A stretch of 53,598 bases of DNA from Acidobacteriaceae bacterium (GTDB taxonomy: Bacteria > Acidobacteriota > Terriglobia > Terriglobales > Acidobacteriaceae), in contig PKUV01000003.1 of the NCBI GenBank assembly GCA_003131315.1, positions 1 to 53,598 of the forward strand. Direction: 5' to 3'. Each line of letters opens with the position of its first letter. The stretch's first letter is position 1. Below, in pieces: positions 17,323 through 26,105 of the stretch. The notes below the pieces were generated by a model that ran no database searches, had not been told where the DNA came from, and saw only the letters and a program-made list of their open reading frames with translations. The translations under genes were made by a program, and so were the position numbers.

Positions 17323-17629
17323 AGTTTCGTTCCGCTACGAACAGCCCAGAGCACCCGATCTTGCTCGCGAGGAATAAGACTTCTCCTCGGGGCCGATCCT
17401 GGCGATGTGCTGTTTATCCGAACGCAACCACTTGTGATTGCGGCTTTAGAAGACGACCGGAGGGGGGCAGGCAAACTGGGTCCCTGTCTGGGACGACTCT
17501 TTGCGATAGAGCGAGATTAGCGCGGCCGAGCCGCTGTCACGCCACTTTCCACGACTTCACCAGGCACCCCGAACAGTCGCACAAAGCCTCAGTCATCATT
17601 AGGATCTAGCTACAGCAGCCATGGCCGCT
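17323..17629. other. intergenic, nothing recognised
   Basis: About 300 bp between the 37-aa peptide and the YHS gene. Only short frames without domain character; no repeat or RNA supported. Confidence 0.45.
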
Positions 17630-17806
17630 CTATGGCGTTCCCGCAGACTTGCCCAGGTATTGCTCGGGATTAAGATCGAACTTCTCTTTGCACTTGGAGC
17701 CGCAGAAGTAATATGTCTGACCTTTGTGCTCGGTTCGTCCAACGGCGGCGGCCGTTTCTATATCCATGCCGCACACAGGATCTTTCACTGCTGTTGTGCT
17801 ATTCAT
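17630..17806 (-). CDS. YHS-domain protein
   Basis: A 58-aa protein with the YHS signature: DPVCGMDIETAAAVG, then KGQTYYFCGSKCKEKFDLNPEQYL. Four cysteines and the aromatic FC pair are typical. YHS modules are found with copper P-type ATPases and in toluene monooxygenases and are thought to bind metal. I set the start at 17806, where AAGGAGAG precedes the ATG, rather than the longer frame. No copper ATPase is in the window; the only relative is the Met/His-rich peptide downstream. Confidence 0.9.
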   Translation of the reverse strand: MNSTTAVKDPVCGMDIETAAAVGRTEHKGQTYYFCGSKCKEKFDLNPEQYLGKSAGTP

Positions 17807-18116
17807 TTTGAACTCTCCTTCGTTCCCTACAGAGCGTAACAATGACGGTGCCGTTCTTCTGAGCAAGACTGATCACTCTCGCCCCGCTCGCCGAATGTCC
17901 GCTCCGGCGGAGCGGTATATGAACCAACAGTGAAGCGCACGGGCACGCGGCTGACCCACATGCCATTGGCAAAATGTCGAGCCCCCGGAAACCATCACCG
18001 TCACGCCAGGCACTCCGTCCCTGTATTTTGCCGGCTGTTCGGTTCCAGTACTCCGCTTCAGGAGGATAAGGCCCGCGCTCGTTACGGGCTGGCAACTTCA
18101 CTCCCCATCGCCTATC
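17807..18116. other. 3' side of an interrupted doxX-like gene and YHS promoter region
   Basis: Joining 19437-19514 to this segment through one CTAG copy continues the minus-strand frame as ...GAGPFSL-DRRWGVKLPA, which is how DoxX proteins end. The frame then runs on without further family character toward the YHS gene. The rest presumably holds the YHS promoter; no clear -35/-10 pair is visible. Confidence 0.45.
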
Positions 18117-18135
18117 TAGCAGGCTGCGGAAAAAT
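18117..18135. repeat. IS left inverted repeat plus CTAG target
   Basis: Perfect 19-base match to the complement of 19418-19436. Confidence 0.9.
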
Positions 18136-18258
18136 GGACGCCGCGACTTAGATTCTCTCCAGTCTCAGTGATTTTGTGATTGGGGGAAGGGTTTTGGCTG
18201 CATCCGCTGGTGTCCTGCGGATGCATTTTCGGGCCTGCGAGCACACTGCGACCTCGCA

Positions 18259-19347
18259 TTACGTTGCTTGCATCGCTAGATTCCTCATACGGACTAAGTT
18301 GTAGGCCGCGGCAGCAAAGGTGAAAACCCACCCCACCTTCAAGACCCCACGATGTCGAACCTTCCGCAACAGCGCGATCGTCTTCAGCCATCCGAAGCAC
18401 TCTTCAACGCGTTTTCTCTTCCTCTGACTGATGGCATATCCGGCGTGCTGGGTCGTGCGGGCATCAATCGCGCTCCCACCGGGCCGCTCCAGGTTTTGGG
18501 CCACGTGCGGCGTGACCTTTAAGTTTCTGCACTCGGCCACGAAATCCGCCGTGTCGTATCCCTTGTCGCCACCCACGGTTACCTGCTTCGTGCCCGGAAT
18601 CTGTTCCAGCATCACCAGTGCCGCATCCCGCTCCGCCGTTCCGTTGGCCTCGAACACCTCGGTGTTTACGATCAGTCCGTTGCGGTTCTCCACCAGCAGA
18701 TTCCCGTTGTAACTCAGCTTCGCTTCCTTACCCTTGCCTTTGCGTGCCATCCTCGCATCCGGGTCCGTCTTCGATGCGTGCGTCTGGTTGGACCGCTTCT
18801 CCCCGTGGAAGTCCACCGTCGCATTGCCAGGATCGTCCGGCGGAACGTCGTTCTTCGCATCCTTGCGCTGATAACTCTTCAAACTCGCCCACGCTTCCAG
18901 CAGCGTTCCATCCACCGTGAAGTGTTCGTCCGAGAGCAGACTCCGCTCGCGTGCCTGCTGCAGTACGGCTTGGAAGAAGGCTTCGGCAATGTTGCCATCG
19001 AGTAGGCGATCGCGGTTCTTAGTGAACACGGTCACATCCCAGATGGCGTCGTCCATGTTCAAGCCCACGAACCAACGGAACAGCAGGTTGTAGTCGAGCT
19101 GTTCCATCAACAGCCGTTCGCTGCGCACCGAGTACAGCGCTTGCAGCAGAAGCGCTCGCAACAACTTCTCCGGCGCGATCGACGGCCGCCCGGTTTTCGC
19201 GTACAGCTTGTGGAATCGTGGCTGCAGCTCTCTTAACGCCTCATCGGTCATGACACGAAGCCGACGCAAGGGGTGGTCTTGGGGCACTCGCTGCTCGGGG
19301 CTTACGTAGCTGAAAACATCCAACTGCTGCTCGTCTTTTCCACGCAT
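18259..19347 (-). CDS. IS5-family transposase
   Basis: Predicted 362-aa DDE transposase. The N-terminal DUF772-like region (GRPSIAPEKLLRALLLQALY, then SERLLMEQLDYNLLFRWF) is followed by the catalytic DDE core: first Asp in FTVDGTLLEAWAS, second in GGDKGYDTADF, and Glu in KRVEECFGWLKT with the Y/R-rich C1 signature. GAAGGAAG precedes the ATG. No frameshift or missing residue is seen, so the enzyme may be functional. Confidence 0.94.
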   Translation of the reverse strand: MRGKDEQQLDVFSYVSPEQRVPQDHPLRRLRVMTDEALRELQPRFHKLYAKTGRPSIAPEKLLRALLLQALYSVRSERLLMEQLDYNLLFRWFVGLNMDDAIWDVTVFTKNRDRLLDGNIAEAFFQAVLQQARERSLLSDEHFTVDGTLLEAWASLKSYQRKDAKNDVPPDDPGNATVDFHGEKRSNQTHASKTDPDARMARKGKGKEAKLSYNGNLLVENRNGLIVNTEVFEANGTAERDAALVMLEQIPGTKQVTVGGDKGYDTADFVAECRNLKVTPHVAQNLERPGGSAIDARTTQHAGYAISQRKRKRVEECFGWLKTIALLRKVRHRGVLKVGWVFTFAAAAYNLVRMRNLAMQAT

Positions 19348-19417
19348 GCTTCCTTCTTATCAGGTTGTGCTGTGGAAACAAGAGAGTTTCGGGGTACTCC
19401 GTCTGCTTCAAATCGAG

Positions 19418-19436
19418 TTTTTCCGCAGCCTGCTAG
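19418..19436. repeat. IS right inverted repeat plus CTAG target
   Basis: Complement of the left end; CTAG is followed by the doxX-like fragment. Confidence 0.9.
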
Positions 19437-19514
19437 GGAGAAGGGGCCTGCCCCAAGAACGGCAATCGCAAGGATCGCCACAATCATGCAAAAGTCCGTT
19501 CGTCCCTCATGCAT
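19437..19514 (-). pseudogene. doxX-like gene remnant split by the IS
   Basis: The minus-strand frame reads ...MIVAILAIAVLGAGPFS up to the IS. Restoring one CTAG joins it to LDRRWGVK on the far side, giving the GAG(R/P)(Y/F)SLD ending of the DoxX family of membrane proteins. The preceding helices are absent: upstream bases to 19560 show no DoxX character. So the gene was already truncated, or was cut at the same time. Confidence 0.55.
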
Positions 19515-19740
19515 GGCTGCCCAAAGACCCTCCGCGCCGAAACCCTAAAGCGTAACTAAAAGGCCGCGACGAACAATTCAATACGGCGGTATCCTGCGAG
19601 GGATCTCAGCCTCTTAGGGACGGGCCAGCTGGTTGCTTCGTGGATCATTTTCAGGAGTGTGCAAGTTTGACCAGTCGCACATCGTGCGCAAGTCGTACCA
19701 TCTCGCCTGTGAGGCAGGTCCTCAACTCTCTCGGAGGCTA
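19515..19740. other. upstream region of the small exported protein gene
   Basis: Holds the TTTGACCAG element at 19666-19674 followed by the inverted repeat TGCGCA region, about 70 bp before the next start. No gene. Confidence 0.4.
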
Positions 19741-20133
19741 ATGATGAATCTCAAGATCGTGACTGGGCTTATTGCGTTGTTCATGTTTGCGGGCACGGCC
19801 GGACTGGCCACGGCGCAGGACACCACAAAAACCACCCACAAGAAAACACGGACGCTCACCGGCTGTCTTCAAAAAGGCGAAGATGCCAACGAATACAACT
19901 TTACCGCCAAGGACGGCGGTACCTGGGAGATCAAGAGCGACAGCGTCAAACTCGACGAACATGTCGGGCATACGGTCAAGATTGTCGGTGTAGTGTCAAA
20001 TGCGATGGCGCACGGAATGAAGGAAGACACGAAGGAGGAGATGAAAGAGCACGGCATGGATAAACACGCGAAAGAGAGCGGTCACATGACGGTCACGAAG
20101 TTAACCATGGTCAGTGACACCTGCCAGAAGTAA
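19741..20133 (+). CDS. small exported protein of unknown function
   Basis: Predicted 130-aa exported protein: signal peptide MMNLKIVTGLIALFMFAGTAGLATAQ, a Lys/Thr-rich linker, then a short beta domain (LTGCLQKGEDANEYNFTAKDGGTWEIKSDSVKLDEHVGHTV as overlapping strands), a Met/His/Lys-rich hinge (HGMKEDTKEEMKEHGMDKH) and a closing strand with a cysteine. The beta part resembles a small OB-like fold common in Acidobacteriota periplasmic proteins. The Met/His-rich hinge might bind copper, but that is a guess. The tandem ATG has GGAGG close upstream; an element TTTGACCAG sits about 70 bp before. Confidence 0.72.
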   Translation: MMNLKIVTGLIALFMFAGTAGLATAQDTTKTTHKKTRTLTGCLQKGEDANEYNFTAKDGGTWEIKSDSVKLDEHVGHTVKIVGVVSNAMAHGMKEDTKEEMKEHGMDKHAKESGHMTVTKLTMVSDTCQK

Positions 20134-20256
20134 CCCTGGATCGTGCGTGATAGATATGACGGTGTTCACGGTTACACGACATCCGGCTTCGCAGTTCCTA
20201 TGATGACGGCTAGGTGGGAACCGAGAGACGAGGGTGGGCTCTTTGATTCGTCCGCT

Positions 20257-20296
20257 CGGAGTGAGAATCGCGGGTACCTCACGGGACAGTTGGGGC
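20257..20296. repeat. 40-bp direct repeat, copy 1
   Basis: Matches 20934-20973 in the same orientation with no mismatch seen over 40 bp. It contains GTGAG...CTCAC-type inverted bases and a GGTACC. Together the copies bracket the cupin gene. Confidence 0.85.
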
Positions 20297-20448
20297 GCCG
20301 AAACATTCAAGATTTAGTGCGGCATTGAATGGGTATTTTCAGAACCTACTCGCTGTCGATGGATGCCGCGATATTGTCACCGCGATAGGCAACAAATTGC
20401 CGCGACCATGCGAGATAGCGCATCGCCGCAAACTTGAGGAGATAAGTG

Positions 20449-20928
20449 ATGGTAAGCACTGCTGACAGGATCAAAGACATTGGGCCCCAGCCGCAATCGT
20501 TCGACATTGAACGCGCGACAAAGGAAAACACAAATTACCGTTCGGTCGCCTGGAGCGGGCGCTATCTGCAAGTGACGCTGATGTCGATTCCCGCTGGCGG
20601 CGACATTGGCCTTGAAGCGCATCCGGAGACCGATCAGTTCCTGCGCCTCGACGCTGGCAGCGGTCGAGTGCAGATGGGACCCGCGAAGGATAAACTGACT
20701 TTTGAAAAGGAAGTGTCAAACGGCTGGTGTGTCCTCGTTCCGGCGGGGACCTGGCACAACATCACCAATATCGGCGCGACGCCAATGCAGGTCTATGCGA
20801 TCTACGCGCCCGCCCATCATACACCCGACAAGGTGCAGGCGACGGCGGCGGCGGCTGAAGCCGACAAAGACGACGAGCCAGCGGCCTGGTCAGTGCAGCC
20901 AAAACATGCCCCCGATAAACACGGGTGA
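20449..20928 (+). CDS. cupin-domain protein
   Basis: Predicted 159-aa single-domain cupin. Seen: YLQVTLMSIPAGGDIGLEAHPETDQFLRLDAGSGRVQMG as the first metal motif (His and two acidic residues), then the second motif GWCVLVPAGTWHNITNIG, and an alanine-rich charged tail with several His near the end. Such cupins may be isomerases, dioxygenases or sensors, so the activity is not decided. The ATG at 20449 has GAGGAG about 8 bases upstream. The gene lies between 40-bp direct repeats and looks like a small movable cassette. Confidence 0.88.
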   Translation: MVSTADRIKDIGPQPQSFDIERATKENTNYRSVAWSGRYLQVTLMSIPAGGDIGLEAHPETDQFLRLDAGSGRVQMGPAKDKLTFEKEVSNGWCVLVPAGTWHNITNIGATPMQVYAIYAPAHHTPDKVQATAAAAEADKDDEPAAWSVQPKHAPDKHG

Positions 20929-20933
20929 CCGCA

Positions 20934-20973
20934 CGGAGTGAGAATCGCGGGTACCTCACGGGACAGTTGGGGC
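20934..20973. repeat. 40-bp direct repeat, copy 2
   Basis: Starts 5 bp after the cupin stop; identical to copy 1. The interval between copies is 677 bp. Confidence 0.85.
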
Positions 20974-21010
20974 CGACCAACGATTACCAAGTGCGAAGAT
21001 GAGTTTTGAA

Positions 21011-21847
21011 TCATGGCTTTCCCGCCACATCAGCGAGCGGGCTGCGGAACCATCCGGCAGGTGTGCGCTGGAATTGGGCGGTCTCGGATAGAGAGAAGGA
21101 ACTATGCTCCAGGTTCCAAGTGAGGCATTGGATGGAGACCGATGAGCAATCCACTTGAATGATATTAAATGAATTCAGTTCGCCGCGACCGCGCGTCGAG
21201 GTGGAGGTTCCCGCGTGGATAACGAGTGCGGAGTAGCCAGGAATTTTGTAACGCGCTGCGGTTTCGCTGGCGTGGCTGATATGCAAATGGCCGGAGAGAA
21301 TTAGATCAACACGGCAGCGCGCAAAGCCAGCCATGGCCATGTGCGCGCGTCCGACCAAGCCGTGAAGCTCGTGGGTTTCAGGTAAATCGAAAGGATGATG
21401 GGAGACGATGATGCGCGTGCGATTCTCGCCGCATGCTTCCAGCCGCGCGCAACTTCGGCCGACCTGCTGGCTGTTGATTCGGCCATTCTTAAAGGTGAGC
21501 GAACGGGCAGTATTGATGCCTACAATCGCGATTTCCTGATCGCAGTAGGACGGCTCCAGGTCCTTGGTGATGTAGCGTTGGTAATTCCGAAGAGGTTGCA
21601 GCGCGCGGGCGACAACGTTGTACAAAGGCACGTCGTGATTGCCCGGGACGACAATTTGCGGGGAAGGAAGAGCCTTTAGAAAACCGCGGGCTTCTTGAAA
21701 CTCGCGCGCTTTTGCGCGTTGGGTAAGATCCCCGGAAACGACAACGACGTCAGGCCTGGTTTCGGTGACCGCGACGATCAAGGCCTGCACAATGGCGCGA
21801 TCGATGCGACCAAAGTGCGTATCGGACAGATGAACAATCGTGCGCAT
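21011..21847 (-). CDS. metallophosphoesterase, class III PDE-like
   Basis: Predicted 278-aa cytosolic phosphoesterase with all metal motifs: D-x-H in LSDTHFG, GDLTQ, PGNHDVP, SHHPFD and GHLHISH. The order and length fit the calcineurin-like class III phosphodiesterases (CpdA group), which cleave cyclic nucleotides or other phosphodiesters. The gene begins 15 bp after the stop of a lipid kinase gene on the same strand, so the pair probably forms an operon acting in lipid or nucleotide phosphate turnover. Confidence 0.9.
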   Translation of the reverse strand: MRTIVHLSDTHFGRIDRAIVQALIVAVTETRPDVVVVSGDLTQRAKAREFQEARGFLKALPSPQIVVPGNHDVPLYNVVARALQPLRNYQRYITKDLEPSYCDQEIAIVGINTARSLTFKNGRINSQQVGRSCARLEACGENRTRIIVSHHPFDLPETHELHGLVGRAHMAMAGFARCRVDLILSGHLHISHASETAARYKIPGYSALVIHAGTSTSTRGRGELNSFNIIQVDCSSVSIQCLTWNLEHSSFSLSETAQFQRTPAGWFRSPLADVAGKP

Positions 21848-21862
21848 TTTACTTAGAGGCAG

Positions 21863-22780
21863 TCAAGCGCTGCTTCCCGGGACGTTTATTACGGGTGCGA
21901 TGACTTGCAGAGCACCCGGATGGATCAGGTAATTCAACGGAGTATTCATTTGATTTAGTTCCCCGTCCGTGGCAACGCCAATCTGAGGTCTCCGCGTCTC
22001 AATCGTGATTTCTTTCGTAATTAGAACATCAAGATCGCTGGCTTCGCGCAACCCTCCAAAAACCGCGAGAAAGGCCAGTCGCAACAGGTCAACACGGCTA
22101 GCGCGATTTGACACATAGAGGCATAATTCGCCCGCGTCGAGCCTTCGGCGCCCGCGGATATGCAAGCCTTCCATTTCATACTTATTATTGCCTATGAATA
22201 CAAATGGTGTCGTTCGCGAAAAGTTCTTTCCATTCGCGCGCAGGCGAACATGAAGAGGTAAGTAGTTTTCCAGGACCGAAATGGAGGCGTCAAGTAAAGC
22301 CAGCCACTTGTTGCGACCTCTCCTCTGCTCCTCATCGCGCTCGCGCACCATGCGTGGATAGATGCCGAGGCTGGAATTATTGAGGAAAATGCGTCCGTTG
22401 ACCTCACCGACATCCACTCGCATAGCGCGACCGGTGATGAGATTGCGGGCTGCGCCTTCGAGGTCTTGCGGAATATGCAAATCCTTGGCGAAATGATTCC
22501 AGGTCCCGAGCGGGAGAACGCCCAGCGTGAGGGATGTTCCCAGGAGTTCTTTTGCCACGGCGTTTACAGTGCCGTCGCCGCCCCCGGCCACAATGACTTG
22601 GCTCTTTTCGTTGACAGCCCGACGCGCCAACTCAGTGATTTCGGCGCCGCTGGGTGCTAGGAGAATGCGCGCAGGCGCGCCATTCTCAGCAAGGATTCGA
22701 GAAAGCTTTTCGCGAAGTTCCGGACCAGGGTGGCAACCCGAAGTGCTATTGAGGATGCAGGTTAAACTGGAAGACGCCAC
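21863..22780 (-). CDS. diacylglycerol kinase-family lipid kinase
   Basis: Predicted 305-aa lipid kinase of the DagK/YegS/BmrU group. The nucleotide loop GGGDGTVNAVAKEL (about residues 65-78) and the second motif LPLGTWNHFAKDL are clear; LPLGTxNxFA is a family hallmark. The C-terminal beta domain with a 'TDGE' element (VATDGEL) is also present. It would phosphorylate diacylglycerol or a related lipid at the membrane. The start is a GTG. It is followed at 15 bp by a phosphoesterase gene. Confidence 0.9.
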   Translation of the reverse strand: MASSSLTCILNSTSGCHPGPELREKLSRILAENGAPARILLAPSGAEITELARRAVNEKSQVIVAGGGDGTVNAVAKELLGTSLTLGVLPLGTWNHFAKDLHIPQDLEGAARNLITGRAMRVDVGEVNGRIFLNNSSLGIYPRMVRERDEEQRRGRNKWLALLDASISVLENYLPLHVRLRANGKNFSRTTPFVFIGNNKYEMEGLHIRGRRRLDAGELCLYVSNRASRVDLLRLAFLAVFGGLREASDLDVLITKEITIETRRPQIGVATDGELNQMNTPLNYLIHPGALQVIAPVINVPGSSA

Positions 22781-23175
22781 GTGGTTTGACAGCTTTCAGA
22801 TCGTAGATCTCAATCTTGCACGATCCGATTGAGCACTGGAATCAACAGCAGCGAAGCAAATTTTAACACACATATCACGCATCGACCGGACGGTTGCTGC
22901 TCTTGGGGCTTAGCCTGCTGGTTCAGTTTTACAGGTTTTGTTTCCTGCTTCTGTGGTTCACTGGAAGCCGATGAGCTTGATCGCTGTCATAACGTCGGTT
23001 GGATTATTGAGGTCAAGGAAGTAGTCGTCTCCTGCCCCATCAACCCACAAGATGCAGTCCCCATCCTCACCCGTTTGCTGCCTCCCCGCAGAGCCGGGGT
23101 CTCCCGTCGTACTAGCCGTCAGTTCCGAGTCTGCCTCAGACCTTGGTCAAGAATGCCTGCTTCTCGCCACCGCCG
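22781..23175. other. intergenic region downstream of the MgtA-type gene
   Basis: No gene supported. A weak inverted repeat CCCCG-GCTCTG-CGGGG (minus strand, near 23083-23098) beyond the ATPase stop could terminate its transcript. Confidence 0.4.
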
Positions 23176-25797
23176 TCATTCGCCAAACCTGCGGTAAAAC
23201 CAGGTCTTGATCAACTGGGTCAGCACTACATAACAAACCAATATCACTGCCAGCAGCAACCAGTACCGGGGTGGAAGTGGCACAAACCCGAGAGCACCGG
23301 CCAAGGGCGAAACTGTCAGCCCGGCGCCCACCGCGACGATAATTATCGAAGTGAGGATGAGTGGCCAACTAGCCCAGCTCTGGAGAAATGGGATCTTGTT
23401 GGTGCGGATGACGTGAATGATCAGCGTCTGGGTGAAGAGCGACTCGACGAACCAGCCGGTGTGGAACATGGCCGGGTTGTGCCAGCAATTGAACAGGTAC
23501 AGCATCATGAAGAATGTCAGGTAATCGAAGATCGAGCTGATCGGCCCGATAAACAGAATAAAACGAAGGATCCCGCCAATCTCCCACTTGCGGGGCTTGG
23601 TCAGCCAGTCGGCATCCACCTCGTCGGTGGGGATGGTAGTCTGCGAGAAGTCGTAGAGGAGGTTGTTGGTCAGCACCTGAATCGGCAGCATAGGGAGGAA
23701 GGGCAGGAACGCGCTGGCCCCCACGACACTGAACATGTTGCCGAAGTTGGAGCTGGCCGCCATCTTGATGTACTTGACGATGTTGCCGAATACGCGCCGG
23801 CCTTCCAGCACGCCTTGCTCTAATATCAGGAGACTGTTTTCCAACAGGATGATGTCGGACGACTCCTTGGCGATATCTACCGCGCTGTCCACCGAGATGC
23901 CCACATCAGCAGCTTTCAGGGCCGGAGCGTCGTTGATGCCGTCGCCCATGAATCCCAGCACGTGTCCTTTACTTTGGAGCGCGCGAATGATGTGTTCCTT
24001 GTGGGCTGGGGCCAGCCGGGCAAAGACGCTGGTCACGCTGGCAGCTTCGGCCAGCTCAGTTTCGCTCATCCCCTCAATCTGAGAGCCGAGCAAGAGGTGC
24101 TCTACCGGCATTCCCACTTCCTTGCAGATGTAGGCGGTGATGATCTCGTTATCGCCAGTCAGGATCTTCACGTCCACGCTCAAGTTGTGGAGCCGCTTCA
24201 AGGCCTCCGTGGCGCTGTCCTTTGGCGGGTCGAGGAAGGCCAGGAAGCCTAGCAGGATCAGGTCTGACTCATCCTTGACCGCATAAACGGGTTCGTCCGT
24301 CGCACCCGGCATTTGCTTATACGCCAGGGCTATCACCCTGAAGCCCTGACCGTTCAGGTCGTCCGCCAACAACCGGCGTTTGGCATCATGCTCGGGCAGG
24401 ACTTCGATAACCTCCCCCTTGACTTCTACGCGGGTACACAAGCCCAGCACTTCTTCCACGGCACCCTTGCAGATCAACGTGTTCAATCCGGTCTCATCTT
24501 CCACCACCACCGACATCCGGCGTCGCACGAAGTCAAACGGGATCTCATCGATCTTGCGATATTTGTCTTTCGCTTTCAGGCGTTCTGCCAGTTCCTCGTG
24601 GTCGAGGATCGCCTCGTCGAGCAGGTTTTTCAGCCCGGTATGATGGTAGCTATTCAGGTAGCCATACTGCAGCACCTTCTCGCTCGGATCGCCGTGTGCG
24701 TCCAAATGCTTTTCGAGTACGATCTTGCCCTGGGTAAGGGTGCCGGTCTTGTCAGTGCACAGCACGTTCATCGCCCCGAAGTTCTGGATGGCATTTAGAC
24801 GTTTGACGATCACTTTCTTGCGCGCCATCGCCAGCGCGCCCTTGGACAGGTTGACCGTCACGATCATGGGTAGCATCTCGGGGGTGAGTCCGACTGCCAC
24901 CGCCATTGCAAACAGGAAAGCTTCCAACCAGTTATGTTTGCTCAGTCCGTTGATCAGGAAGACCGCCGGAACCATCACGGCAATAAAACGGATCATCAGC
25001 CAGGTGAATCGGTTGACGCCTTTATCGAAGCTGGTCAGCTGACGCTGCCCGACGATACTGGCAGCCAGCGATCCAAAGTAGGTCTTGTCTCCGGTATGGA
25101 GGACCACGGCCGTCGCGGAGCCGCTCTCCACATTGGAGCCCAGGAAGCAGATATTGGGCAGTTCCAGCGGGTTCTGAACGTCGGCGGACGTGGGGTCGGC
25201 TTTTCTCTCCACGGGTAGGGATTCGCCGGTAAGTGCCGCCTGATTCAGGAACAAGTCTTTAGCGGAAAGCACTCGTACATCGGCTGGGACCATATCGCCG
25301 GCGGCGAGCCGAATGATGTCGCCGGGCACCAGCATCTTGAGGGGCAGTTCGGCTTCCTTGCCATCCCGCACCAGCGTCGCGGTGTTGCTGACCATCGCTT
25401 TGAGCTTTTCAGCTGCGTTATCGGCCCGCATCTCCTGGAAGAAACGCAACACCACGCCCAGAACTACCATTACGAAAATCACCGCTGTTGCCCGCAGGTC
25501 ACCGGTCAGAAAGGAAAGCACGCCGAGCGCCGTGAGCAAGAGTACCAATGGATTCTTGACGTTACTCAGGAGCCGCATCAGCGCTGATTGACGCTTCTCG
25601 CGGGCGATCTCATTCAGCCCGTACTGCTTCAACCGGGAATCGGCTTCCGCCTGGCTCAGGCCGTCTAGTCGCGATTCAAGCTCTCTCAGGACGGTGTCGG
25701 TATCGGCGCGCGCCTTTTCCAGTAATTGATCGGAAACATGCGCTCCCTTCTCGCCCGTGAGATTACCCTGGCGCTGAGCTGGACTCATGGTGGTCAT
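23176..25797 (-). CDS. mgtA: Mg2+-importing P-type ATPase, MgtA type
   Basis: Predicted 873-aa P-IIIB ATPase importing Mg2+ across the inner membrane. Seen in order: N-terminal cation-ATPase region, paired helices, the actuator motif TGES (ALTGESLPVE), a helix with GLTPEMLPMIV, the phosphorylated Asp in CTDKTGTLTQG, the nucleotide domain, MGDGINDAPALKAADVG, then a C-terminal six-helix part with NNLLYDFSQ, characteristic of MgtA/MgtB. The start is uncertain: MTT at 25797 or MSP at 25788, neither with a strong ribosome site. No mgtL-like leader or MgtC gene is seen nearby. Confidence 0.93.
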   Translation of the reverse strand: MTTMSPAQRQGNLTGEKGAHVSDQLLEKARADTDTVLRELESRLDGLSQAEADSRLKQYGLNEIAREKRQSALMRLLSNVKNPLVLLLTALGVLSFLTGDLRATAVIFVMVVLGVVLRFFQEMRADNAAEKLKAMVSNTATLVRDGKEAELPLKMLVPGDIIRLAAGDMVPADVRVLSAKDLFLNQAALTGESLPVERKADPTSADVQNPLELPNICFLGSNVESGSATAVVLHTGDKTYFGSLAASIVGQRQLTSFDKGVNRFTWLMIRFIAVMVPAVFLINGLSKHNWLEAFLFAMAVAVGLTPEMLPMIVTVNLSKGALAMARKKVIVKRLNAIQNFGAMNVLCTDKTGTLTQGKIVLEKHLDAHGDPSEKVLQYGYLNSYHHTGLKNLLDEAILDHEELAERLKAKDKYRKIDEIPFDFVRRRMSVVVEDETGLNTLICKGAVEEVLGLCTRVEVKGEVIEVLPEHDAKRRLLADDLNGQGFRVIALAYKQMPGATDEPVYAVKDESDLILLGFLAFLDPPKDSATEALKRLHNLSVDVKILTGDNEIITAYICKEVGMPVEHLLLGSQIEGMSETELAEAASVTSVFARLAPAHKEHIIRALQSKGHVLGFMGDGINDAPALKAADVGISVDSAVDIAKESSDIILLENSLLILEQGVLEGRRVFGNIVKYIKMAASSNFGNMFSVVGASAFLPFLPMLPIQVLTNNLLYDFSQTTIPTDEVDADWLTKPRKWEIGGILRFILFIGPISSIFDYLTFFMMLYLFNCWHNPAMFHTGWFVESLFTQTLIIHVIRTNKIPFLQSWASWPLILTSIIIVAVGAGLTVSPLAGALGFVPLPPRYWLLLAVILVCYVVLTQLIKTWFYRRFGE

Positions 25798-26105
25798 TGG
25801 CAAACCGATTCGCACCTCCGCTTTCTAGCAAACCGGGCCGGCGCCGATCTGTTCAACGATACGATAATGACTCGCCGTCCTGGAGATGTTACCAGTACGC
25901 TGCGCTACCCGTGAGGCTACATGAGCGTAGCGTTGTGAGCTTTGCGCAACGGAGGCTAGGGGATGCCGACTGTGCCCTCGTCCCAATAGATTGGGAGCGA
26001 CTGAGGTGTCTGTTGGAATGTGATCCGGTTTCCACCGAGCACGGTGTGAGCAATTTTGAACAGTTTCCTGAGCCGAAGTGTTGAAAATTATTTTGAAGGT
26101 GAACC
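25798..26105. other. divergent promoter region
   Basis: Between the leftward ATPase and the rightward receiver gene. Contains TTGAACAG at 26056-26063, about 45 bp before the receiver start. No conserved Mg2+ sensor structure recognised. Confidence 0.4.

Larger units (their letters stand above)
18117..19436 (-). mobile_element. IS5-type insertion sequence
   Basis: An element of about 1.3 kb bounded by perfect inverted repeats, CTAGCAGGCTGCGGAAAAA at 18117-18135 and its complement at 19418-19436. The outer CTAG on each side is probably the 4-bp target duplication (IS5-type YTAR target), leaving 15-bp terminal repeats. One full-length transposase lies inside. It is inserted in the 3' part of a doxX-like gene fragment. 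It looks intact and possibly active. Confidence 0.9.
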
